A DNA stretch of 64,000 nt from NCBI RefSeq assembly GCF_900101385.1, contig NZ_FMZB01000013.1, positions 1-64,000 of the forward strand, in the 5' to 3' direction. The position numbers and the translations under genes are program-made. Below are positions 1 to 8,137 of this stretch, in pieces. Each line of letters begins with the position of its first letter. Within the stretch, counting starts at the first letter, position 1. A model generated the notes under the pieces. It was not told the DNA's origin. It saw nothing but the letters and a program-made list of their open reading frames with translations, and did no database searches. This DNA is from Terribacillus halophilus (GTDB lineage Bacteria; Bacillota; Bacilli; Bacillales; Amphibacillaceae).

Positions 1-2
1 TT

Positions 3-86
3 CCGAGAAAGTCGTTGAACTATCAAACACCATTGGAAGTATTTTTGAGTCACCTGGATGATGCTGTTTTGTCTAGCTTATATTGA
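3..86 (+). mobile_element. 3' end of an IS30-family transposase (partial)
   Basis: An open frame enters from the left edge and ends at TGA 84-86. Its last 27 residues begin PRKSLNYQTPLEVF, which fits the C-terminal signature of IS30 transposases (PRK-x-L-x-x-x-TP-x-E-x-F). The right end of the insertion sequence should therefore lie between here and the start codon at 119, where AATTGAGATTACAT is a candidate terminal repeat; the other end is outside the window. A second frame (2-61) is also open but resembles nothing I know. The call rests on this one motif. Confidence 0.6.
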
Positions 87-118
87 CAATTGAGATTACA
101 TAAAAAGGGGGCGGGCGG

Positions 119-676
119 ATGGTAAATAAAGAAAGACTTCGACAAGAGGCGCTTCGGCTGCTGAAAGAGATGCCGCAAACAGATAAGTTGCAAGTTGAGC
201 GTAAGCTGGCAGAGTTTCTTTTTGCTTCCACCGTTTGGAAGGATGCCTCCAGCATCGGTCTTACGATGGCTCTTTCCCATGAATGGGATACAACAAGGCT
301 GATTCAGCAAGCCTGGCTGGGAGAGAAGAAAGTATGTGTACCGCTCACCACAGAAAACAGGGGTATGCAGTTTTTTTATATCGAAAGCTATGATCAACTG
401 ACAGATGGGGCTTTCCGCATCAAAGAACCGATTCCGGAACTTTGTACACCCGCTTCGAAGGATTCCATTGATCTTCTTATTGTTCCTGGTCTTTTCTTTA
501 CAGAAACGGGTTATCGGCTCGGTTATGGAGGGGGTTATTATGACCGCTATTTAACCGATTTTAAAAATACGACATTGGCCTTGGCAAGCAAACAGCAAAT
601 CAAGCGGTCGCTGCCGATAGCCCCATTTGATCTGCCGGTCGATCATCTTTTGACAGATGATGGTTTTCTGTTTTGA
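119..676 (+). CDS. yqgN: 5-formyltetrahydrofolate cyclo-ligase
   Basis: A 185-residue cytoplasmic enzyme of the 5-FTHF cyclo-ligase family, which converts 5-formyl-THF to 5,10-methenyl-THF with ATP. The family's glycine-rich nucleotide motif is present near the C-terminus (GYGGGYYDRYL, about residues 138-148), preceded by the VPGLFF strand, and the basic N-terminal helix (KERLRQEALRLL) is typical. Length is normal for the family. The ATG follows a strong AAGGGGG Shine-Dalgarno. It sits directly downstream of an IS30 end, so its native promoter may have been displaced. In B. subtilis the same gene precedes yqgO and gluP, as here. Confidence 0.9.
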   Translation: MVNKERLRQEALRLLKEMPQTDKLQVERKLAEFLFASTVWKDASSIGLTMALSHEWDTTRLIQQAWLGEKKVCVPLTTENRGMQFFYIESYDQLTDGAFRIKEPIPELCTPASKDSIDLLIVPGLFFTETGYRLGYGGGYYDRYLTDFKNTTLALASKQQIKRSLPIAPFDLPVDHLLTDDGFLF

Positions 677-739
677 CCGAATAGGAGGGTTCTCTTTCGG
701 GTTACACTATGGTTATCCCATAGGAAAGGAAGGGTGCTG

Positions 740-928
740 ATGTGGAAATCCCTCATCACGACGGTGACATTGGCAGCTAGTGTCGTATTTTTAGTACGGG
801 AGCGGTATCGGGTGCTGAATGCACTTTTAGCTGTAACGGTCCTGCGCAAAGGGCTGATTCGGCTTTCAATGGGATTTGAGCCCCTGCGTTCTCGGATGCT
901 GCCGATTTTATTTAAACGCTCAGTGTAA
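740..928 (+). CDS. yqgO: small YqgO-like membrane protein
   Basis: A 62-residue protein with one N-terminal hydrophobic segment (about residues 3-17) followed by a basic, hydrophobic remainder. It resembles B. subtilis yqgO mainly by position, between yqgN and gluP, and by size; its function is unknown. I chose the ATG at 740 rather than the in-frame GTG at 734 because GGAAGGG then lies at a normal distance. The stop codon lies in the loop of the following terminator hairpin, so the gene ends right at its transcript end. Confidence 0.6.
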   Translation: MWKSLITTVTLAASVVFLVRERYRVLNALLAVTVLRKGLIRLSMGFEPLRSRMLPILFKRSV

Positions 929-942
929 ACTGAGCGTTTTTC
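914..942 (+). terminator. intrinsic terminator after yqgN-yqgO
   Basis: Perfect 11-bp stem AAACGCTCAGT / ACTGAGCGTTT with a GTAA loop, followed by a short T run. The stop codon of the small upstream gene falls within the hairpin. Confidence 0.8.
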
Positions 943-982
943 CATGATTTTTTTGATAAACTGTAGGCAGAGGGGGAGAGGT

Positions 983-2515
983 ATGACCTACAACGAAGAA
1001 ACGGCGTATTATAGAATGATCAATCGTCTGCTTGCCGTTCACGGTTTCACATTTATAAGAGCTGATGAAGACTTGCGTGTCGCTTGGCTGGAAAAGAAGC
1101 AGGATGGGATAACCCACATCGTAAAACTTTCACTTAAGACATTCACTTGGGCGAACCATCTGAAACAGGATATTCTGAAGACTGCTAATCAAATCCAAAA
1201 TATGAATAAAAGCTTATTTCCCAAAAAGACACGGATACATAATGTCTATTTTGGTGATCAGGAACCAGCTGATGATTGGTCAAAGCTGAAAAAGCCCATG
1301 ATTATCAAAAGCAGACGACCGATCCCGATGCAGCTTTATTATTTGGATCGCGTATCGCATGATGCCCAGATGCAAAAGCTTTTTCGTCATTTGAAGCTGG
1401 AGGATACCTTATCATTGGCAACGGATGACGAACAGGAGCTCGAAATGGAGAAAGGCAGGCTGCGGGGTTTGCTTGTGAAGCAGCAACAGGCCGATCAAGC
1501 CGTTTTCCATCGAAAAAAACCACTTCTGGTTTATATTCTGATCGGGATTTGTTTGGTGATGTTCCTTTTGGAGACATTGCTTGGCGGTTCTACCGATTCG
1601 GCAGTGCTTATTGAGCTTGGGGCGAAGTACAACCTGCTCATTTTGTCGGAAAATGAATGGTGGCGTATCGCTTCATCCATGTTTCTGCATATCGGCGCAC
1701 TGCATCTTTTGACAAATATGCTGTCACTGTATTATCTCGGAACTTTGACGGAGCAAGTTTTCGGCCATCGACGCTTCTTCTTGATTTACCTGTTAAGTGG
1801 AATCGTTGGCGGCTTGGCGAGTTTCGCATTCTCCGAAAACTTGAGTGCAGGGGCCTCAGGTGCTATTTTTGGGCTGTTTGGTGCTTTGCTTTATTTTGGG
1901 GTTGTATATCCGAAGCTGTTCTGGCGGACCATTGGGAACGGTTTGATTGTCATTCTGCTTATCAACTTGGTGATCAGTTTCTCCGCGAGCCACGTTATTG
2001 ATGTGTTCGCTCATTTAGGCGGATTGGTCGGAGGATTTGCAGTTTCACTTCTTGTCGGGCTGCCTGGAAAGAAGAACAAGAAAGCCCGGCTTGGCGGACT
2101 TCTTTTGACTGTCATATTGCTGGTTGGACTTATTTGGTACGGTTTATCCAGTCCTGTCAATGAATCGGTTCGTCAGCTGCTACAAGTGGAAGAAGCAGTT
2201 GAACACATGGATTATGATGCGATTATCGCGCAGACGACAGCGGCACTCCATGACGCCGATACTCCTTATGAGCCGGCACTGTTGTTTTATCGAGGCGCAG
2301 CATATTACGATACGGGAGATATCGATAAAAGCATCGATGATTATGAGCGCCTCGTTGAGTTACAGCCAGAAAATGACTCAGCTCATTATCTGCTCGCTGC
2401 AGCGTTACATGCGCAAGGAGATGACGATGAAGCGCTGGAGCATGTTACAAAGGCGGCTGATATCGACCCGGATAATCCTGATTACAAACAGCTTCAGCAA
2501 GAGATCTCTCAGTAA
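983..2515 (+). CDS. gluP: rhomboid-family intramembrane serine protease GluP
   Basis: A 510-residue polytopic membrane protein matching B. subtilis GluP/YqgP in architecture. It has a cytoplasmic N-terminal domain of about 170 residues, then a rhomboid core of about seven membrane segments, then a C-terminal TPR region (about 395-505). The catalytic Ser is in GASG (Ser292) and the catalytic His in the sixth-helix motif HLGG (His344), so the dyad is intact. The ATG at 983 was chosen because AGGGGGAGAG precedes it; an upstream in-frame ATG at 944 lies against the previous terminator. Rhomboids of this type cleave membrane substrates; B. subtilis GluP has been linked to glucose export and to quality control of a magnesium transporter. 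Confidence 0.92.
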   Translation: MTYNEETAYYRMINRLLAVHGFTFIRADEDLRVAWLEKKQDGITHIVKLSLKTFTWANHLKQDILKTANQIQNMNKSLFPKKTRIHNVYFGDQEPADDWSKLKKPMIIKSRRPIPMQLYYLDRVSHDAQMQKLFRHLKLEDTLSLATDDEQELEMEKGRLRGLLVKQQQADQAVFHRKKPLLVYILIGICLVMFLLETLLGGSTDSAVLIELGAKYNLLILSENEWWRIASSMFLHIGALHLLTNMLSLYYLGTLTEQVFGHRRFFLIYLLSGIVGGLASFAFSENLSAGASGAIFGLFGALLYFGVVYPKLFWRTIGNGLIVILLINLVISFSASHVIDVFAHLGGLVGGFAVSLLVGLPGKKNKKARLGGLLLTVILLVGLIWYGLSSPVNESVRQLLQVEEAVEHMDYDAIIAQTTAALHDADTPYEPALLFYRGAAYYDTGDIDKSIDDYERLVELQPENDSAHYLLAAALHAQGDDDEALEHVTKAADIDPDNPDYKQLQQEISQ

Positions 2516-3336
2516 TATTGCAGCAGTTCTCTATGCTGCCCATTTTCATCTTGGTAAAGGACACGCAGATGTTTTCCTGATTTATCGAAAAGCAGCAATG
2601 GGACATAAGTGTTCACAGTTCCATCCGCTACAGCTGGACCGATTGGCACGATATAATTGCGGTAAAGTCCTTCCCAAAGCCGGCTGATGATTTCCTGCCT
2701 TTTATTATTTTCCGAAAGACCGTTGATTTGCGATAGATCGGCATGCGGGAGAGCTGTGAGCGGTATTTCGGTGTATTGATTGGCTGGAATGGATAACTGT
2801 TGTTTGGCTTCTGTCCATATTCGCTGCAGGGTCTTATTCGTAGCTGTTTTTGCGGTGTACCTTGATTGTGTTTCTTTTTCGTTCTTAGGAAACGAAAAAA
2901 GTTCGAATGTATCGGATGTGTAGGAACGAATGCCGGTCAGCTTGAAAGAGCTGGTGATTTCGTTTTTGTGCAGTTCAGCAAAATGGAAGGATACTGCATC
3001 CAACTGCTTGCTTGGCTGAAGGATAAGTGTTTTTTCCTGTATCAAACTGCGGGCAGGATGCATCCATTTATTCATGACTCCTACCAATCTGCCGTTTTCA
3101 AATAGCAGTCCGACATCCTGGCGTAAGTAGGCTTCTCTGTCGAGGATGCTTTCGATTCGCCAATGGACCCTCCGAAAATCCACCTTCTTCAATGAGGTGG
3201 ATGTTTCGGTGAAAGTGGCAGTGTCATCAATAGGGAAATGCTGGATTACGGGCTGAGGCTGTTGCGTGCGAATGATAAAGGTGGAACAAAGGATAACGGC
3301 AAAAAAGATACATCCGATAAATAGCAGTTTTCGCAT
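2509..3336 (-). CDS. unrecognised membrane-anchored extracytoplasmic protein
   Basis: I do not recognise this 275-residue protein. Residues 4-22 form a single hydrophobic N-terminal anchor (LLFIGCIFFAVILCSTFII) after a short basic start, and the rest is soluble and lacks further membrane segments, so it is probably anchored with its bulk outside the membrane. The Cys residues in the anchor do not form a convincing lipobox. It is convergent with gluP and the two stops overlap by 7 bp. In B. subtilis this position lies between gluP and yqgQ and has no equivalent gene that I recall. The start has a GAGGAGGGCAAT Shine-Dalgarno on the minus strand. Confidence 0.75.
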   Translation of the reverse strand: MRKLLFIGCIFFAVILCSTFIIRTQQPQPVIQHFPIDDTATFTETSTSLKKVDFRRVHWRIESILDREAYLRQDVGLLFENGRLVGVMNKWMHPARSLIQEKTLILQPSKQLDAVSFHFAELHKNEITSSFKLTGIRSYTSDTFELFSFPKNEKETQSRYTAKTATNKTLQRIWTEAKQQLSIPANQYTEIPLTALPHADLSQINGLSENNKRQEIISRLWEGLYRNYIVPIGPAVADGTVNTYVPLLLFDKSGKHLRVLYQDENGQHRELLQYY

Positions 3337-3352
3337 ACATTGCCCTCCTCAT

Positions 3353-3380
3353 TGGACAAACTCTCACTTATTGATACTAT
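3353..3380 (+). promoter_or_regulatory. candidate sigma-A promoter for the M42 peptidase
   Basis: TGGACA at 3353-3358 and TACTAT at 3375-3380 are separated by 16 bp. Transcription would start about 30 bp before the TTG start at 3417, which supports that start over the ATG at 3399. Confidence 0.4.
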
Positions 3381-3416
3381 GTAAGAGACCGAAATGTTAT
3401 GAAAGAAGGGATAGCA

Positions 3417-4454
3417 TTGCAAAGAATTGATCGTATTGCAGAAACATTGGAAAAGCTTGTACATATACCTAGTCCTTCCGGATATACGGAGCAGGCGATT
3501 GATTTTTGCCGCAGTTTTGCCGATTCTCTAGGACTTTCCTCCAAGGTGACCAATAAAGGAGGATTGCTGATCACGGTACCAGGCAAAGATACAGCAAACC
3601 ATCGTTTGTTGACAGCGCATGTTGATACCTTGGGTGCGATGGTAAAAGAGATAAAAGCGGACGGTACTTTGTCCTTGGCAATGGTGGGCGGCTTTCGCTG
3701 GAACAGTGTCGAGGGAGAATATTGTACGATACATAGCAAAGACAAAGCTTATAGCGGCACAATCCTGATGCACCAGACTTCCGTACATGTGTACCGTGAC
3801 GCAGGGGAGGCGAAACGGAATGAGAAAAACATCGAAGTCCGGATCGATGAACAGACCGTTTCACGTGAAGAAACAGAAGCACTCGGCATCCGTGTAGGTG
3901 ATTTCATATCGTTCGACCCCCGCTTTGAACGTACCGATTCGGGCTTCATAAAATCAAGGCATTTGGATGATAAAGCAAGTGTTGCCATCCTGCTTGAATT
4001 GCTCCGGGAGTTGAAGGAAGACAATTGGATGCTGCCATACACCACACATGTGTTCATTTCAAATAATGAAGAAATCGGTTACGGTGGGAATTCGAGTATA
4101 CCACCAGAGGTAGTGGAATATATCGCTGTCGATATGGGAGCGATCGGTGACGGACAAGCAACTACCGAATACGATGTATCCATTTGCGTGAAAGATTCCA
4201 GCGGACCTTATCATTATGCGTTAAGGGAGCAGTTGGCTGAGCTTGCACAATCAAACGATTTACAGTATAAGCTGGATATTTACCCATATTACTCATCGGA
4301 TGCATCCGCTGCGATACGAGCAGGGTATGATATCCGCCATGGTTTGATCGGGCCGGGCATAGCCGCATCCCATGCCTTCGAGCGGACACATGAAAAGGCT
4401 CTGGCAGCAACTTATGCATTGTTGGAAGCTTATTTCCAAAGCAAAATGTTATAA
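3417..4454 (+). CDS. M42-family metallopeptidase (YhfE-like glutamyl aminopeptidase)
   Basis: A 345-residue cytoplasmic zinc or cobalt aminopeptidase of family M42. The metal-binding His in TAHVDTLGAMV, the bridging Asp in SRHLDDKASVA, the catalytic pair NNEEIGYGG and the C-terminal metal His (ASHAFERTH) are all visible. Long stretches match B. subtilis YhfE as I remember it. The likely start is TTG 3417, placed 7 nt after AGAAGGG; an in-frame ATG at 3399 has no Shine-Dalgarno. M42 enzymes remove N-terminal residues from peptides and help recycle amino acids. It is a single-gene unit followed by a terminator. Confidence 0.9.
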   Translation: MQRIDRIAETLEKLVHIPSPSGYTEQAIDFCRSFADSLGLSSKVTNKGGLLITVPGKDTANHRLLTAHVDTLGAMVKEIKADGTLSLAMVGGFRWNSVEGEYCTIHSKDKAYSGTILMHQTSVHVYRDAGEAKRNEKNIEVRIDEQTVSREETEALGIRVGDFISFDPRFERTDSGFIKSRHLDDKASVAILLELLRELKEDNWMLPYTTHVFISNNEEIGYGGNSSIPPEVVEYIAVDMGAIGDGQATTEYDVSICVKDSSGPYHYALREQLAELAQSNDLQYKLDIYPYYSSDASAAIRAGYDIRHGLIGPGIAASHAFERTHEKALAATYALLEAYFQSKML

Positions 4455-4464
4455 TTGTAAAGAT

Positions 4465-4501
4465 ATGACCTGAAGTCAATTGTCTTCAGGTTATTTTTTT
4501 T
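4465..4501 (+). terminator. intrinsic terminator after the M42 peptidase
   Basis: Stem ACCTGAAG / CTTCAGGT, extended by G-U and A-U pairs, followed by a run of T residues. Confidence 0.8.
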
Positions 4502-4547
4502 ACAATAAGGCATATTGTTAAGAAGGTGTGAACGTATTCTTAAATCA

Positions 4548-4577
4548 TTTTCAATTTTAGGTGAAGGTTGTTATAAT
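4548..4577 (+). promoter_or_regulatory. candidate sigma-A promoter for yqgQ-glcK
   Basis: A consensus TATAAT at 4572-4577 with TTTTCA 18 bp upstream. It lies 16 bp before the yqgQ start codon. Confidence 0.5.
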
Positions 4578-4593
4578 ATGTTAGGTGATATGA

Positions 4594-4815
4594 ATGAAAA
4601 CGGTTTATGATGTAATGCAGCTATTGAAATCGTATGGCATTTTTGTATACATCGGAGACCGCAAGCTCGATTTGAGCATGATGCAAGAAGAGCTGCGGGA
4701 GCTGTATGACAATAAACTATTATCTTTAAAGGAATATGGACAAGCGAATGTAATTTTAAAAAAAGAGATAAGTGCTTTATCGGATAGTCGTGAAGGAGCG
4801 GGAAACAATGAGTAA
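4594..4815 (+). CDS. yqgQ: YqgQ family small protein (DUF910)
   Basis: A 73-residue soluble, helical protein of the YqgQ family, which in B. subtilis is a small nucleic-acid-binding-like protein of uncertain role. The sequence begins MKTVYDVMQLLKSYG, typical of the family. Its 3' end overlaps the glcK start by 8 bp, which implies translational coupling with glucokinase, as in B. subtilis. Confidence 0.85.
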   Translation: MKTVYDVMQLLKSYGIFVYIGDRKLDLSMMQEELRELYDNKLLSLKEYGQANVILKKEISALSDSREGAGNNE

Positions 4816-5785
4816 GGATGGATTATTGGTCGGTGTCGATATCGGAGGCACGACAATCAAGCTCGCCATCATCGATGATACGAGCGAAATCGTAGAAAAA
4901 TGGGAAATCAAGACAGATAAATTCGAGCAAGGTTTGCACATACCGAAGCAAATCTGGGAAACGATCCAATTGAAGCTATCCGAACTCGGCATTGCCAAAG
5001 AAAGGATCCAAGGCATTGGTGTCGGAGCTCCGGGTTTCGTTGTCCCGCGAAATGGTGTCATCGCAGAAGCGGTCAATGTCGGCTGGCGAGACTTTCCTCT
5101 TTCGGCTGAGCTTGGGGTATTATCTGGTTTACCTGTATTTATCGACAATGATGCTAACCTGGCGGCGCTGGGTGAAGTGTGGAAGGGTGCAGGAGCCCAG
5201 CAGGAAAATATCATTGCCATTACATTGGGAACAGGTGTGGGAGCCGGCCTGATTGCTAATGGTCATATCATCAATGGTATCAATGGTACTGCCGGGGAAA
5301 TCGGCCATGTCACGGTCGAGGAAAATGGTGCACCATGCAATTGCGGGCGCAAAGGATGTTTGGAAACAGTCTCTTCTGCTACCGGAATCAGCCGTCTGGC
5401 AACTGAGGCTGCAGCTGCGCATCCAAAGAGCGGTTTGGGCAAGCGTCTTGCCGATAACGGTCAAGTTTCTTCGAAAGACGTTTTCGAGCTCGCTGCCAAA
5501 GGAGATGAACAAGCCAATGGGATTGTGGATAGAGCAACCACTGTCTTGGCACAAGTTTTATCCAATGCGGCTATCCTTACGAATCCTTCTCGGATCATCA
5601 TCGGGGGCGGCGTATCAAGAGCAGGGGATGCTTTGATCGGTCCTATCAAGGAAGCATTCAAAAAAGCTGCACTGCCGCGTACAACATATGAATGTGAAAT
5701 CGTGCCGGCACAGCTCGGCAATGATGCTGGTGTTTACGGTGCTGCGTACCTTGTCAAACAGCACTTGGAAGAGGCTGCAAAATAA
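4808..5785 (+). CDS. glcK: glucokinase (ROK family)
   Basis: A 325-residue cytoplasmic ROK-family kinase that phosphorylates glucose to glucose-6-phosphate with ATP. Visible motifs are the phosphate-1 loop DIGGTTIKLAI at the N-terminus, the sugar-binding DNDANLAALGE, the ROK signature, and the zinc site CNCGRKGCLE. The ATG at 4808 follows GAAGGAGCGG; the longer open frame upstream overlaps yqgQ and was rejected. It forms an operon with yqgQ and probably with the downstream LTA synthase, only 81 bp away. Confidence 0.95.
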   Translation: MSKDGLLVGVDIGGTTIKLAIIDDTSEIVEKWEIKTDKFEQGLHIPKQIWETIQLKLSELGIAKERIQGIGVGAPGFVVPRNGVIAEAVNVGWRDFPLSAELGVLSGLPVFIDNDANLAALGEVWKGAGAQQENIIAITLGTGVGAGLIANGHIINGINGTAGEIGHVTVEENGAPCNCGRKGCLETVSSATGISRLATEAAAAHPKSGLGKRLADNGQVSSKDVFELAAKGDEQANGIVDRATTVLAQVLSNAAILTNPSRIIIGGGVSRAGDALIGPIKEAFKKAALPRTTYECEIVPAQLGNDAGVYGAAYLVKQHLEEAAK

Positions 5786-5866
5786 AGAAAGAAATGCGTG
5801 CATGGCAGCAGCGCAAGTTGCTGCCGTCTGTTTTACGCTTGGTTCTATAATGAGGAGGATTTTTAC

Positions 5867-7801
5867 TTGAAACGAACATTCACTGCACCATTATATATTT
5901 TGGCGACAGTTTTGTTTGGACTGAAGACGTATATCATATATCGTTTCCTATTCAACATCAGTTTGGATAATGCCATGCAGGAGTTCATTCTGCTGCTCAA
6001 TCCGTTTGTAAGTGCTTTTTTGGCATTTGGCCTCAGTGTATTATTCTCACGTAAATGGCAGGTACGGTACATCCGGTCGATCAGCCTCGTGGGTTCTGTC
6101 ATCTTGTACATCAACTTGATTTTCTACCGTCACTTCAGTGATTTCCTCACAGTGCCGGTCCTCATGCAAGGAAGCAATGCCGCAGACCTTGGCGGCAGTA
6201 TTCTCAGCCTCATCTATCCACAGGATATCCTGCTGTTTTTGGATTTGGCTATCATCTGGTTCTTCAGCTACCGTTATAAAGATACTATGACAGTCGGTTA
6301 TCTTCGCAGAAAGAAAGTTTCGACCATGGCTGCTATCGCGGCTGTCGTCATCATAAACATCGGGCTGGCAGAAGCCGAGCGTCCACAGCTATTCACCCGC
6401 GGATTTGACCGGGAATACTTGGTCAAGAACATCGGTTTGTTCAACTTCCACATCTATGATGCTGTCATGCAATCAAAGACAGAAGCACAGCGCGTTTTTG
6501 CCGACGGGAATGAACTTCCGGAGATCCTCTCTTATGTGAATGAAGAAGTAGAAACAGACAAATCGGCTAAATTCGGGCAGGCGGAAGGGAAGAATATCAT
6601 CTTCATTTCCTTAGAGTCGATGCAAAGCTTCCTGATCAACAACGAATTGAATGGAGAAGAAGTCACGCCATTCCTTAACAGTCTGACAGAAGATAAAGAT
6701 ACGTATTATTTTGAGAATTTCTATCACCAGACCGAACAAGGGAAAACTTCCGATTCTGAATTCCTGGTAGAAAATTCCCTCTATCCATTGCCGCGTGGTG
6801 CTGTATTTTTCACGCATGGACAGAATGAATATAACGGAACACCAGAAATTCTCGGACAACACAATTATACTACTGCTGTCTTCCATTCAAACAATTCCAG
6901 TTTCTGGAATCGCGATGTGATGTACGACAGTCTCGGCTACGATACATTCTATGATGAAAATAGCTACGACGTCATCCCGGAAGGCGAGGATCAGAACACA
7001 GTCGGTTGGGGACTGATGGATAAGCCATTCTTTGAACAGTCCATTCCATACTTGCAAGAGATGGAACAGCCGTATTATACGAAGTTCATCACGTTGACGA
7101 ACCACCACCCATTCGATTTGCCGGAAGAGGAAGCAACTATCGATCAGTTTGATTCCAATTCCCAGACATTAAATAAGTATTTCCAAACAGCACGCTATAC
7201 AGACGAGGCAGTGCAGCAATTTTTTGAGCAGCTGAAAGAATCTGGCGAATACGAGGATTCCATCATCGTCATGATGGGCGATCACTATGGCATCAGTGAA
7301 TATCACAACAAAGCAATGAGCCAGTACTTGGGCAAAGATATCACGCCATATCAGCAAGTACAGAATCAGCGCGTGCCATTCTTCATCCACATTCCAGGTG
7401 ATGGAAATGGACAGGTGATGGAGAAGGTAGCCGGACAGATTGATGTGAAACCGACGATACTTGGTTTGTTGGGCATTGAATCCGAACATGACATCCAATT
7501 CGGTAATGATGTATTTGCAGAAGATCGTAAAGAGTACATTGCATTGCGAAATGGAGATTTCATCAGTGATGATTATGTGTTCACCAATGATATGTGCTAT
7601 GACAGGCTGACAGGAGAACCAGCCGATGACAAAGAAGGAGAAGAAGCAGAGATATCCGGGGAAACCGGTGAACAGATCGAAAGTGTCTGTGAACCAATAC
7701 AGGAACAAGTGACAAAAGAACTGAATTACTCCGATCGGATCATCTATGGTGACTTACTCAGATTTTATGATTTCGAAGAAGGCAAAGAAAAAGCAAGCTG
7801 A
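5867..7801 (+). CDS. ltaS: lipoteichoic acid synthase family protein (YqgS/LtaS)
   Basis: A 644-residue membrane enzyme with five N-terminal transmembrane helices (to about residue 180) and an extracellular alkaline-phosphatase-like sulfatase domain. It would polymerise glycerol-phosphate from phosphatidylglycerol onto the lipoteichoic acid anchor. Active-site residues seen elsewhere in the family are present: the metal ligand Glu250 in SLESMQSF, the catalytic Thr294 in GKTSDSEF, and Asp472-His473 in MGDHYG. The start is TTG 5867 after TGAGGAGGATTTTTAC. A TATAAT at about 5846 in the short gap could give it its own promoter. Bacilli usually have several paralogues; gene order (after glcK) points to yqgS. 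Confidence 0.92.
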   Translation: MKRTFTAPLYILATVLFGLKTYIIYRFLFNISLDNAMQEFILLLNPFVSAFLAFGLSVLFSRKWQVRYIRSISLVGSVILYINLIFYRHFSDFLTVPVLMQGSNAADLGGSILSLIYPQDILLFLDLAIIWFFSYRYKDTMTVGYLRRKKVSTMAAIAAVVIINIGLAEAERPQLFTRGFDREYLVKNIGLFNFHIYDAVMQSKTEAQRVFADGNELPEILSYVNEEVETDKSAKFGQAEGKNIIFISLESMQSFLINNELNGEEVTPFLNSLTEDKDTYYFENFYHQTEQGKTSDSEFLVENSLYPLPRGAVFFTHGQNEYNGTPEILGQHNYTTAVFHSNNSSFWNRDVMYDSLGYDTFYDENSYDVIPEGEDQNTVGWGLMDKPFFEQSIPYLQEMEQPYYTKFITLTNHHPFDLPEEEATIDQFDSNSQTLNKYFQTARYTDEAVQQFFEQLKESGEYEDSIIVMMGDHYGISEYHNKAMSQYLGKDITPYQQVQNQRVPFFIHIPGDGNGQVMEKVAGQIDVKPTILGLLGIESEHDIQFGNDVFAEDRKEYIALRNGDFISDDYVFTNDMCYDRLTGEPADDKEGEEAEISGETGEQIESVCEPIQEQVTKELNYSDRIIYGDLLRFYDFEEGKEKAS

Positions 7802-7840
7802 AAAAAGGATCGTTGCATCTGCAACGATCCTTTTTGATAG
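7802..7840. terminator. bidirectional terminator after the LTA synthase
   Basis: Near-perfect long stem (AAAAGGATCGTTGCA / TGCAACGATCCTTTT) with a 2-nt centre and A/T runs on both flanks. It can serve the plus-strand synthase gene and the small minus-strand gene at 7843. Confidence 0.9.
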
Positions 7841-7842
7841 GC

Positions 7843-7992
7843 CTATAATAAATTGATAATGGAAATAGCCGTGATTACAGCCGCATAAATAAAGGTAATG
7901 ATTGCCTGTGCCACTTGTTTTTTTTTGCATTCCATGATAAATGTGCGCACACAAAGAAATACAATAAAGAACAAGATGATGGATAAAATCAC
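7843..7992 (-). CDS. small membrane protein, 49 residues
   Basis: A short gene on the minus strand starts at GTG 7992, preceded by an excellent AGGAGGGCAGGCAA ribosome-binding site, and ends at TAG 7843-7845. The product has two predicted membrane helices (about 2-20 and 29-48) separated by a basic turn ECKKKQ. Its position next to yqgX and its hydrophobic pattern recall YqgW/DUF2759 proteins, but the identity is not secure. The Shine-Dalgarno, clean helices and terminator directly after the stop make it likely to be real. Confidence 0.6.
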   Translation of the reverse strand: MILSIILFFIVFLCVRTFIMECKKKQVAQAIITFIYAAVITAISIINLL

Positions 7993-8137
7993 TTGCCTGC
8001 CCTCCTATGAGCAAAATAATTGGTTTCCTGCTATACTTGTATTAAAAGTAGCTTGGTAAATACTTTCTATATAGTAGTACACTAACATATACTTGTCGAG
8101 CGAACTTTTAGTTTTTCTGGAAAGGAGCAGCCAAAAA

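Noticed and set aside
2-61. Open frame reading into the window in a second phase, ending at TGA 59-61
   Set aside because: It overlaps the frame with the IS30 signature and its 19 residues match nothing known to me.
83-111. Outward promoter from the IS30 end driving yqgN
   Set aside because: TTGACA at 83-88 is not followed by a recognisable -10 box at 16-18 bp.
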